This document shows positions 1 through 5,647 of a stretch of 5,647 bases of DNA, piece after piece. Numbering within the stretch: position 1 is the first letter of the stretch; every line of letters begins with the position of its first letter. The notes below the pieces were generated by a model. It was not told the DNA's origin, searched no databases, and worked only from the letters and a program-made list of their open reading frames with translations. Source of the stretch: CAXDOZ01 sp963991145 (GTDB lineage Bacteria; Bacteroidota; Bacteroidia; Chitinophagales; JABDMM01); assembly GCA_963991145.1 (NCBI GenBank), contig CAXDOZ010000141.1:1-5647 (forward strand). The letters are read 5' to 3'. A program made the translations under genes and the position numbers.

Positions 1-335
1 GCCAGCACTTCATTGTAATCAGCAGGGTTTTGAATGACACCTACGATCTGATCCTTTTGAACGATATCTCCTTCAGCAATGAACAGAACTTCAATTTGCC
101 CTGTGGTTCTGGCAACAACCGGAATAGGAGGGTTGACAGTAGTAATGGTGATTCTCGCAGGAACAACATCCGGGTACTTCACAAACCAACTCAGACCCAG
201 TAGAGTCGCGATGGAGATGAAGATGATGGTATTCCCCCAACGCAATAGCCAATGCGGGGTCTTGCCCATGATCTCCTGCACCTCATCCGAGCGGATCTCG
301 ATCTTATCCAGGTCTCTATTTTGATCTTCTGCCAT
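1..335 (-). CDS. HlyD-family membrane-fusion (periplasmic adaptor) protein, N-terminal part, runs off the left edge
   Basis: This reading frame starts at the ATG at 335-333 and stays open to base 1, giving 111 complete codons of the N-terminus. The visible part has a polar cytoplasmic head of about 35 residues (MAEDQNRDLDKIEIRSDEVQ at its start), then one hydrophobic segment at about residues 36-53, then a periplasmic stretch. That stretch contains a biotinyl-lipoyl-like motif, TTGQIEVLFIAEGDIVQKDQ (residues 78-97), which is the usual first half-motif of HlyD/type I secretion adaptors (G-x-I-x-x-hydrophobic ... G-D-x-V-x-K/x-G/D-Q). The coiled-coil hairpin and C-terminal part lie outside the window. 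In this family the protein links an inner-membrane ABC exporter to an outer-membrane channel. It follows the C39 ABC gene with a one-base overlap, so it is almost certainly the partner of that exporter. The family call is firm; the substrate is unknown. Confidence 0.85.
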   Translation of the reverse strand, partial: MAEDQNRDLDKIEIRSDEVQEIMGKTPHWLLRWGNTIIFISIATLLGLSWFVKYPDVVPARITITTVNPPIPVVARTTGQIEVLFIAEGDIVQKDQIVGVIQNPADYNEVL

Positions 336-337
336 TA
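333..337 (-). other. TAATG stop/start overlap between the ABC exporter and the HlyD adaptor
   Basis: Read on the minus strand, the exporter ends with TAA (337-335) and the adaptor begins with ATG (335-333), so the two genes share one base. Such junctions usually allow a terminating ribosome to restart on the next gene. This supports co-expression of the two subunits from one transcript. Coupling itself is inferred; the overlap is seen directly. Confidence 0.8.
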
Positions 338-2521
338 GGCTCCAAGTTCAAGTTGATTCTTCACTAATTTATAATAGGCACCACGAAGGTCTGTCAACTC
401 CTTATGATTGCCTCTCTCAATGATCTTTCCATTCTCCAGCACCACGATTTGATCTGCATTCTTCACCGTACTCAATCGATGGGCTACCACCACAACTGTT
501 TTTCCTTCAAACCACTCATCCAGATTCTCCATGATCGCCTTCTCATTATTCGCATCAAGAGCATTCGTAGCCTCGTCGAAGAAGAGATAATCAGGATTCT
601 TATAAACGGCTCTTGCGATCAGTATCCTCTGCTTTTGACCCTGGCTCAGGCCAATTCCATTCATCCCGATCTTTGTATTGTAACTCAGCGGAAGCGACTC
701 CACAAAGGACTTGATATTTGCAACTTTTACCGCCTTCAATAACCTTTCCTTATCTACATAATCCTGGCCAACAGCGATATTCCTGGCAATGGTATCAGAG
801 AAAATATAACCGTCTTGCATGACCGCCCCACAGCGATCTCGCCATAGATGACTGTCCAGATTTGCCAATCTGGTATCACCAACACGGATCTCGCCGGAAC
901 TTGGCTTGTAGAATTTCAATAGTTGACGAACCAGCGTGGTCTTTCCACTTCCCGACATCCCTACAACTGCGGTCACCTTACCATTTGGAATATCAAGGTT
1001 TATCCTGTCCAGAACCAGTTTGCTTTCGGGGCCACCATATCTAAAGTCCAGGTCTACAATATTAATTCCACTGCCATACGGCAGGATGGTGATCTTACTG
1101 TCCTCTCGTGATTCTTCATCTTCAATGTCGTAGATCTCTCCAATCCTTTCCAAACTGATCTTGGCATCCTGGGCCATTTGGAAGAAGCCGATCAATTGAT
1201 CTACCGGACTGTTTAGCTGCCCAATTATGTATTGAACCGCTAGCATCATTCCCAGCGTCATCTCGCCGTTGACCACCGCATAGGCGGCCATGAACGTGAT
1301 GATGATGTTTTTAAATTCATTAAAGAATCTCGCTCCTGCACTTTGCCATTGGCCAAGAGCCAGTCCTTTCATATTTACTCTGAACAGTCTTGCCTGGATC
1401 CGTTCCCATTCCCAGCGCATCTGCTTCTCTGAGTTTGATAGCTTGATCTCCTGCATTCCGTTGATCAACTGGATAAGTTGACTCTGATTGGCGGCTTGCT
1501 GATCGAAGCGTTTGAAATCCAGTTCGCGTCTCTTACGCATGAAGAGAAGCACCCAAACAATGTAGAGGAAGGTAAAGCCGAGAAAGACAGCTAAGATCTT
1601 CCACGAGAAGATCCCAAGTACTATACTGAAGACCACAATATTTACCATAGAGAACATGGTATTCAGTGAAGTGGTGGTCAGGAAGCGCTCGATTCTTTTG
1701 TGGTCTCCAATTCGCTGGAGAAGATCCCCGATCATCTTGGTATCAAAGAAGCTGATCGGTAGCCTCATCATCTTGATCAGGAAATCAGAGAGGATGGAGA
1801 TATTGACTCTCGTACCAACATGCAGCAGTATCCAGCTTCGAATGAAATTAACTGCGGTGGCACTAAAGAAAAGCATCAACTGGGCCACGAGCACCAGCGT
1901 GATGAAATGGATATCCTGGTAGTTTATACCGTAATCGACGATCGATTGGGTAAGGAAAGGCAATAGCAATTGCAGGATCGAGCCTACCAGCAAGCCGAGG
2001 ATTAGCTGAACTACAAATCGCTTATACCTAAGAACATGTCTGAACAGAAATCCTAATGAGCTACGCTTCGTTTCCTCGCCCTCGTATTCGAAGAAGGTTG
2101 GAGTGGGCTCCATAAGAAGCGCGATGCCCTTATTCTCACCATCTTCTTTAAAGCTTTCCCAGTTGCGCTTGAATTCATCGTGGGTATAAGTGACTTTGCC
2201 TACGGCAGGATCAGCCACGTAGACCTTGCGACGAGTAACCTTATAAACCACCACAAAGTGGTTTTGCTTCCATGGAACTACTGCAGGCAGGTCGATGTCG
2301 AAGATCTTATCAAAACCGATCTTCACGGCGAGGGTATGCATGCCGATCGACTCCGCAGCGTCACTAATATCTAACAAAGAGACTCCCTCGCGATTCAGAT
2401 ACATCTTTTGACGAAGGCTCTCGAGAGAGTATCTACGACCAAAATACTCTGCAATCATTCGAAGGCAGGATGGACCGCAATCCATGCGATCTAGCTGTCG
2501 ATAAAAGGGAAACGATGCCAT
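335..2521 (-). CDS. Peptidase-C39-containing ABC exporter (leader-cleaving bacteriocin/peptide transporter)
   Basis: This complete 728-residue protein has the three-part layout of bacteriocin-processing exporters. Residues 1-130 are a C39 cysteine protease: oxyanion Gln9, catalytic Cys15 in QLDRMDCGPSC, His88 in NHFVVVY and Asp104 in ADPAVG. About 160-450 is an ABC exporter membrane domain with six likely helices (near 166-190, 205-226, 286-305, 308-328, 402-418, 423-445). About 480-728 is the ATPase: Walker A GMSGSGKT (521-528), Q-loop Gln569, signature LSQGQ (625-629), Walker B with catalytic Glu650 in YLFFDE, and switch His681. All catalytic residues are present, unlike degenerate C39-like domains. 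Family members cut a leader after a double glycine on the cytoplasmic side and export the core peptide using ATP. The start is fixed by an in-frame TAG two codons upstream. No precursor peptide with such a leader is seen nearby, so the cargo is unknown. It is the first visible gene of an operon with the HlyD adaptor. Confidence 0.94.
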   Translation of the reverse strand: MASFPFYRQLDRMDCGPSCLRMIAEYFGRRYSLESLRQKMYLNREGVSLLDISDAAESIGMHTLAVKIGFDKIFDIDLPAVVPWKQNHFVVVYKVTRRKVYVADPAVGKVTYTHDEFKRNWESFKEDGENKGIALLMEPTPTFFEYEGEETKRSSLGFLFRHVLRYKRFVVQLILGLLVGSILQLLLPFLTQSIVDYGINYQDIHFITLVLVAQLMLFFSATAVNFIRSWILLHVGTRVNISILSDFLIKMMRLPISFFDTKMIGDLLQRIGDHKRIERFLTTTSLNTMFSMVNIVVFSIVLGIFSWKILAVFLGFTFLYIVWVLLFMRKRRELDFKRFDQQAANQSQLIQLINGMQEIKLSNSEKQMRWEWERIQARLFRVNMKGLALGQWQSAGARFFNEFKNIIITFMAAYAVVNGEMTLGMMLAVQYIIGQLNSPVDQLIGFFQMAQDAKISLERIGEIYDIEDEESREDSKITILPYGSGINIVDLDFRYGGPESKLVLDRINLDIPNGKVTAVVGMSGSGKTTLVRQLLKFYKPSSGEIRVGDTRLANLDSHLWRDRCGAVMQDGYIFSDTIARNIAVGQDYVDKERLLKAVKVANIKSFVESLPLSYNTKIGMNGIGLSQGQKQRILIARAVYKNPDYLFFDEATNALDANNEKAIMENLDEWFEGKTVVVVAHRLSTVKNADQIVVLENGKIIERGNHKELTDLRGAYYKLVKNQLELGA

Positions 2522-2656
2522 TTGCTAATACTCGAAGATACGGACAATAGGGGCTCTGGGCATCTGGGACTGCCAACAGAAATGGCTTATCGTCCAAAAT
2601 GAAATACAGTCGAATTTTTCATCGGCCGGAGGCCAAAAAACAAAGGAATATTAAGG

Positions 2657-2678
2657 TTTTGACCTGTTTTTTGACTTG
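2657..2678 (+). repeat. Two direct copies of TTTTGACYTG, 12 bp apart, upstream of cysS
   Basis: TTTTGACCTG at 2657-2666 and TTTTGACTTG at 2669-2678 are the same 10-base word with one C/T change, repeated with a 12-bp period just upstream of the cysS promoter core. Each copy contains a TTG like the Bacteroidota -33 element. They could be alternative -33 boxes or a binding site for a regulator, or a chance repeat in T-rich DNA. Confidence 0.4.
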
Positions 2679-2688
2679 TGAATCTTCC

Positions 2689-2696
2689 TATCTTTG
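2689..2696 (+). promoter_or_regulatory. Bacteroidota-type -7 promoter element (TATCTTTG) for cysS
   Basis: TATCTTTG matches the Bacteroidota housekeeping -7 consensus TAnnTTTG exactly. The nearest upstream TTG (2671-2673, in TTTTTTGAC) is 15 bases away, shorter than the usual spacing of about 17-23, and the next (2659-2661) is 27 away, so the -33 box is imperfect. Only seven bases separate the element from the cysS ATG at 2704, so transcription would begin within a few bases of the start codon and the mRNA would be nearly leaderless. Confidence 0.65.
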
Positions 2697-2703
2697 GACG
2701 CTT

Positions 2704-4176
2704 ATGAGCCAGTTGCACATTTACAATAGCCTTAGTCGAAAGAAGGAACTTTTCGAAGCGGTAAACCCACCATTCGTGGGAATGTATGTCTGCGGCCCTA
2801 CGGTGTATAATGAGGTTCACCTTGGTAATCTCCGCACTTTCATGGGCTTTGATGTAGTCTATCGCTATCTGTGTTTCCTTGGCTATAAAGTGCGCTATGT
2901 CCGCAATATCACTGATGTTGGACACCTTGTTGGAGACGCTGATGAAGGAGAGGATAAGATTGGCAAACAGGCGAGATTGGAGCAGATCGAGCCGATGGAG
3001 ATCGTGCAGAGGTACACCAATTCATTTCACCGGGTTGGAGAGATCTTCAATTTGATCCCACCAAATATTGAACCCACAGCCACAGGTCATTTGCTTGAGC
3101 AGATTGCCATGACTGAGAAGCTGATCGAAAACGGTTACGCTTATGAGTCAAATGGCTCTGTTTATTTCGATGTTCCTCGCTATGCGAAAGACCATAACTA
3201 CGGTGAGCTAAGCGGCAGGAAACTAGATGAGCTTCTGGAGGGAACTCGTGATCTTGATGGTCAGGATGAGAAACGCGACCCTCGTGATTTTGCCCTTTGG
3301 AAGAAAGCTCCTTCAGAGCATTTAATGAAATGGAATTCACCATGGAGTGTCGGATTTCCAGGCTGGCATTTAGAGTGTTCTGTAATGAGCACCAAGTATT
3401 TGGGCGAGCAGTTCGATATTCATGGAGGTGGAATGGATCTTCAATTCCCGCATCACGAATGTGAGATCGCACAGAACACCGGAACAACCGGAAAGAAGCC
3501 GGTGAACTATTGGATGCACAGTAATATGCTTACCGTGAACGGTCAGAAGATGAGTAAGTCATTGGGCAATTCATTCCTTCCTTTAGAACTGTTTTCAGGT
3601 GATCACGAACTTTTAGATCAGGGCTACAGCCCAATGACAGTACGCTTCTTCATGCTTCAAAGCCATTACAGAAGCACATTGGATTTTTCCAATGACGCCT
3701 TGAAAGCTGCAGAGAGCGGATTCACCCGACTTATGCGAATTTGGAAGACTGCTCTTGGCCTTACGGCCGATAAAGCAGGAGACCCGGAAGCAGAAGCTGA
3801 GATCCTTGAGTTGATCGCTAAGTGTAAAGAGCACATGGACGATGACTTCAATACTTCTCAAACTATCGCCCGTCTTTTTGATCTGGGATCATTTGTAAAT
3901 AAAAAAGCAGATGGCAATCTCAAATTGGGAGAGGAGGTGATTGAGCAAATTAAAAAAACCTATGACGGCTACGCGGGAGAAGTTCTCGGTCTCAGGTTCG
4001 AGGAAGAGGGAGATTCGCATCTTGTCGATGGTTTAATGGAATTGATCCTGGAGATCAGAAAAAGCTCAAGAGAAAAGAAAGATTGGGATACCTCTGATAA
4101 GATCAGAGATACGCTCAATGCAATTGATATCCAGGTGAAGGATGGAAAAGATGGTTCCTCATGGGAAAAGAAGTAA
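2704..4176 (+). CDS. cysS: Cysteine--tRNA ligase (cysteinyl-tRNA synthetase)
   Basis: This 490-residue class I aminoacyl-tRNA synthetase charges tRNA-Cys with cysteine in the cytoplasm, using ATP. The family's landmarks are all present and in order: zinc ligands Cys30 (in YVCGPTVYNEVHLGN), Cys225 (WHLECSVMS), His250 and Glu254 (FPHHECEIAQ); the HIGH-type motif as HLGN (39-42); GGGMDLQFPHH (241-251); and KMSKS (282-286). The C-terminal third (about 330-490) is the helical tRNA-binding region ending in a lysine-rich tail, and the length is close to the usual 460-500. I chose the ATG at 2704 because the family's conserved N-terminus (LHIYNSLSRKKE-like) begins there. An in-frame ATG at 2599 would add 35 residues unlike the family and lies upstream of the promoter element. 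It is probably the first gene of an operon with the downstream lipoprotein. A housekeeping gene, intact, nothing missing. Confidence 0.97.
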   Translation: MSQLHIYNSLSRKKELFEAVNPPFVGMYVCGPTVYNEVHLGNLRTFMGFDVVYRYLCFLGYKVRYVRNITDVGHLVGDADEGEDKIGKQARLEQIEPMEIVQRYTNSFHRVGEIFNLIPPNIEPTATGHLLEQIAMTEKLIENGYAYESNGSVYFDVPRYAKDHNYGELSGRKLDELLEGTRDLDGQDEKRDPRDFALWKKAPSEHLMKWNSPWSVGFPGWHLECSVMSTKYLGEQFDIHGGGMDLQFPHHECEIAQNTGTTGKKPVNYWMHSNMLTVNGQKMSKSLGNSFLPLELFSGDHELLDQGYSPMTVRFFMLQSHYRSTLDFSNDALKAAESGFTRLMRIWKTALGLTADKAGDPEAEAEILELIAKCKEHMDDDFNTSQTIARLFDLGSFVNKKADGNLKLGEEVIEQIKKTYDGYAGEVLGLRFEEEGDSHLVDGLMELILEIRKSSREKKDWDTSDKIRDTLNAIDIQVKDGKDGSSWEKK

Positions 4177-4178
4177 AA

Positions 4179-5180
4179 ATGAAATTGAAACAAACCCTAG
4201 TTCTCAGCTTTATTGCGATCTTCTTTTTCGCATGTGATTCAGAAAAGAAACCTGACGAGAACCTAACTCCTGCAGTTAACAACACTACCTCTAGCACTTT
4301 TAAGCTTGTAAGCATGCCCAAGTTTGTTCCGGATTCTGCTTATTACTTCATTGAAAAGCAGGTAAACTTTGGTCCGCGAATACCCAATACAAATGCTGCC
4401 CAGCAAGCTGGTGATTGGTTGATTGAAAAGATGGCGAGCTACGCCGATACTGTTTACGTTCAGAGCTTTTCAGTTAGAGCCTGGAATGGAGATAACTTAA
4501 CAGGAAGGAATATTATCGCAAGCTTCAATCCTGATGCCGAGCGAAGAATCATGCTAAGTGCACATTGGGACACAAGGCCTTCGGCCGATATGGATCCAGA
4601 TGATCGCAATGCTGAGATGGATGGAGCCAATGATGGAGCTTCCGGAGTTGGAGTATTGATTGAGATTGGCAGACTTCTGGTAGATCAGGAATTTAATATT
4701 GGTATTGATATCGCCTTTTGGGACATTGAAGATTACGGTGCATCCGGAATTCCTGATTCATATTGCTATGGCTCCCAGCATTGGTCGGCAAATCCTCATT
4801 TAGAAGGTTACAAAGCCGAGTACGGTATCTTGTTGGATATGGTAGGAGCGAAAGGAGCTCAGTTCAGAAGAGAGACGCACAGCACGGAGTATGCTTATGA
4901 ACTTGTAAATCAGGTTTGGATGATTGCCGGTAAATTGGGCCATTCTGAATTTACCCAGTTAGGCACGAGCACTCCGATCGTTGATGATCATTACTATATC
5001 AATATCATTGCAGGTATCCCAACTATTGATATCATCGATTACCGTGAATATGGATTTGCGCCCTCCTGGCATACGACCGATGATAATCTACAAGGAATTG
5101 ATAAGGAAGTGCTGCGCGCCGCTGGTGAAACCGTTCTTCAAGTTGTTTTCCAGGAAATCAATGAGCAGCCGGTCTTCTAA
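4179..5180 (+). CDS. M28-family zinc lipoprotein, probable glutaminyl-peptide cyclotransferase
   Basis: This 333-residue exported protein begins with a lipoprotein signal: MKLK, a hydrophobic run (about 5-18) and lipobox FFFAC with Cys19 as the lipidated residue, then a polar linker to about residue 45. The rest is an M28 metallopeptidase fold: His129-Trp-Asp131 in SAHWDTRP, Asp152 in DGANDGASG, Glu184-Asp185 in WDIEDYG, Asp220 in LLDMVGAKG, Asp269-Asp270-His271, and Trp297-His298 in SWHTTDDN. The WHTxDDN ending and the DDH motif are hallmarks of animal-type glutaminyl cyclases. By alignment from memory with human QC, Asp152, Asp185 and His298 would bind zinc, Glu184 would be the catalytic acid/base, and Asp220 and Asp269/270 the supporting aspartates. 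Such enzymes turn N-terminal Gln into pyroglutamate on exported proteins. An aminopeptidase role cannot be excluded. The ATG at 4179, two bases after cysS, gives a proper signal peptide; the ATG at 4161 only adds six residues inside cysS. It is probably co-transcribed with cysS. Confidence 0.85.
   Translation: MKLKQTLVLSFIAIFFFACDSEKKPDENLTPAVNNTTSSTFKLVSMPKFVPDSAYYFIEKQVNFGPRIPNTNAAQQAGDWLIEKMASYADTVYVQSFSVRAWNGDNLTGRNIIASFNPDAERRIMLSAHWDTRPSADMDPDDRNAEMDGANDGASGVGVLIEIGRLLVDQEFNIGIDIAFWDIEDYGASGIPDSYCYGSQHWSANPHLEGYKAEYGILLDMVGAKGAQFRRETHSTEYAYELVNQVWMIAGKLGHSEFTQLGTSTPIVDDHYYINIIAGIPTIDIIDYREYGFAPSWHTTDDNLQGIDKEVLRAAGETVLQVVFQEINEQPVF
5177..5180. other. Convergent stop-codon overlap between the cyclase-like gene and the T9SS substrate gene
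   Basis: The plus-strand gene ends with TAA at 5178-5180 and the minus-strand gene ends with TAG on 5179-5177, so the two coding regions overlap tail to tail by four bases. There is no intergenic space for a terminator, and I see no hairpin with a T run just past either stop. Transcripts from both sides probably run into each other's coding sequence. Confidence 0.85.
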
Positions 5181-5647
5181 TTTGAAGAAACGATCTCTAC
5201 CTTTTTTGAAATGATCTGTCCTTCTGATTCCATGTTCACAAAGTAGAATCCGGGAATTAGATCATTTACATCAATCTTTAAGAAGTTCCCGTCTTTTTCA
5301 ATTTCATCCTGATCATAAACAAGCTCTCCAAGCATGCTATAGATCTGGATTGACTCAATTGAATGATCTGTTCTAATTTGAATTTGCTCAACAGCAGGAT
5401 TAGGATAGACCATTACTTCAGAAGCCACCTTATTATCAGCTAAACCGGTAATCTCCACCTCTGCCGTGATCACAGGAACCACTACCAGATTTTGTAAAGG
5501 AAGAACTTCGCAAGATCCTGGGGTTTGTGCAGTGTCACCATCACAATCAAAGAAGATACTGGTGCTGAATGTTTCCATGCTAAAGCCAACAAAGCGACTG
5601 AAAGTAGAGCCTCCGGGGAAGCGACTAGGAACTATGCTTGGCTCTGC
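5177..5647 (-). CDS. Secreted protein with T9SS type A C-terminal sorting domain (C-terminal part only)
   Basis: The frame is open from the right edge to a TAG at 5179-5177, giving 156 residues of the C-terminus of a longer protein; a methionine at fragment residue 24 is internal, since coding-like sequence continues upstream without a stop. The last roughly 80 residues form a typical Por secretion-system sorting domain: VMVYPNP (78-84), a central IQIYSMLGELVYDQ block, then LIPGFYFVNMESEGQIISKKVEIV near the end. In Bacteroidota this domain directs proteins through the outer membrane by the type IX system and is usually removed by the sortase-like PorU. Upstream is a short stretch with two cysteines (FFDCDGDTAQTPGSCEVL, 32-49) that could form a disulfide, then a linker rich in valine and leucine. 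The functional domain lies outside the window, so the activity is unknown. It converges on the cyclase-like gene. Confidence 0.88.
   Translation of the reverse strand, partial: AEPSIVPSRFPGGSTFSRFVGFSMETFSTSIFFDCDGDTAQTPGSCEVLPLQNLVVVPVITAEVEITGLADNKVASEVMVYPNPAVEQIQIRTDHSIESIQIYSMLGELVYDQDEIEKDGNFLKIDVNDLIPGFYFVNMESEGQIISKKVEIVSSN

Larger units (their letters stand above)
2522..2703. other. Divergent intergenic region between the exporter operon and cysS
   Basis: These 182 bp separate the minus-strand exporter from plus-strand cysS and must hold promoters for both directions. The cysS-proximal end contains a good TAnnTTTG element and a repeated TTTTGAC motif, annotated separately. For the exporter I found no exact minus-strand TAnnTTTG; the nearest is TTCCTTTG (complement of 2641-2648), with one mismatch and no well-spaced upstream TTG, so its promoter stays unassigned. 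A short GGCC-gga-GGCC dyad lies at 2624-2634 flanked by T and A tracts, but without a 3' T run on either strand it is not a convincing terminator. No believable small gene is seen. Confidence 0.6.

Noticed and set aside
79..324. Plus-strand 81-codon frame with a hydrophobic stretch and a GIGG motif, resembling a leader peptide
   Set aside because: It lies entirely antisense to the HlyD coding region, whose protein features are clear, and has no promoter or peptide-family resemblance, so the glycine motif is taken as chance.
2525..2563. A 12-codon minus-strand frame (MPRAPIVRIFEY) ending three bases before, and in frame with, the exporter start
   Set aside because: It is separated from the exporter by a TAG, resembles no known leader, and random 12-codon frames are common. 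Read-through or a regulatory upstream peptide cannot be argued from this alone.
2615..2640. T-tract / GGCC-gga-GGCC / A-tract dyad as a terminator
   Set aside because: The stem is only four G/C pairs with a four-base bulge before the T/A pairing, and neither strand has a T run after the stem; there is also no gene end here to terminate.
2599..2703. An upstream in-frame ATG that would extend cysS by 35 residues
   Set aside because: The added residues do not look like the family N-terminus and the TATCTTTG promoter element lies inside the extension, so the ATG at 2704 is preferred.
2587..2925. Minus-strand 112-codon frame overlapping the start of cysS
   Set aside because: It is antisense to strongly conserved cysS residues, including Cys30 and the HLGN motif, and has no recognisable domain; it is a shadow frame.
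3479..3503. ACCGG/CCGGT inverted repeat inside cysS
   Set aside because: It is a short five-base stem within well-conserved coding sequence without a T tract, so there is no reason to read it as regulatory.

Overview
The window comes from a member of the phylum Bacteroidota, probably a Flavobacteriia- or Cytophagia-like lineage; the genus cannot be told from sequence alone. Four things support this: a C-terminal type IX secretion (T9SS) sorting domain at the right edge, a Bacteroidota-type promoter (TAnnTTTG) directly in front of cysS, A-rich translation starts without a clear Shine-Dalgarno sequence, and a double-zinc-family (M28) glutaminyl-cyclase-like lipoprotein of the sort found in these bacteria.

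Layout. The left half (1-2521, minus strand) is a peptide-export operon. A complete peptidase-C39 ABC exporter (335-2521) is followed, with a one-base TAATG overlap, by the N-terminal part of an HlyD-type membrane-fusion protein that runs off the left edge. A 182-bp divergent intergenic region (2522-2703) holds the cysS promoter. The right half (plus strand) carries cysS (cysteinyl-tRNA synthetase, 2704-4176). Two bases later comes an M28/glutaminyl-peptide cyclotransferase-like lipoprotein (4179-5180). A partial minus-strand gene for a T9SS-exported protein (5177-5647) converges on it, and the two stop codons overlap by 4 bp.

How the genes fit together. The C39 ABC protein has an intact Cys/His/Asp protease site and an intact ATPase, so it should remove double-glycine leaders and export the peptides together with the HlyD adaptor; the cargo peptide and an outer-membrane TolC-type channel are not in the window. 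The cyclase-like lipoprotein would act in the periplasm or outer membrane on N-terminal glutamines of exported proteins, and it lies beside a gene for an exported T9SS substrate. That functional link is an inference from known Bacteroidota biology. cysS is housekeeping.

I found no insertion sequence, CRISPR array, tRNA, rRNA or convincing terminator. No clearly new system is visible. The points most worth following are the orphan leader-peptide exporter, the cyclase/T9SS neighbourhood, and the tightly packed gene junctions.
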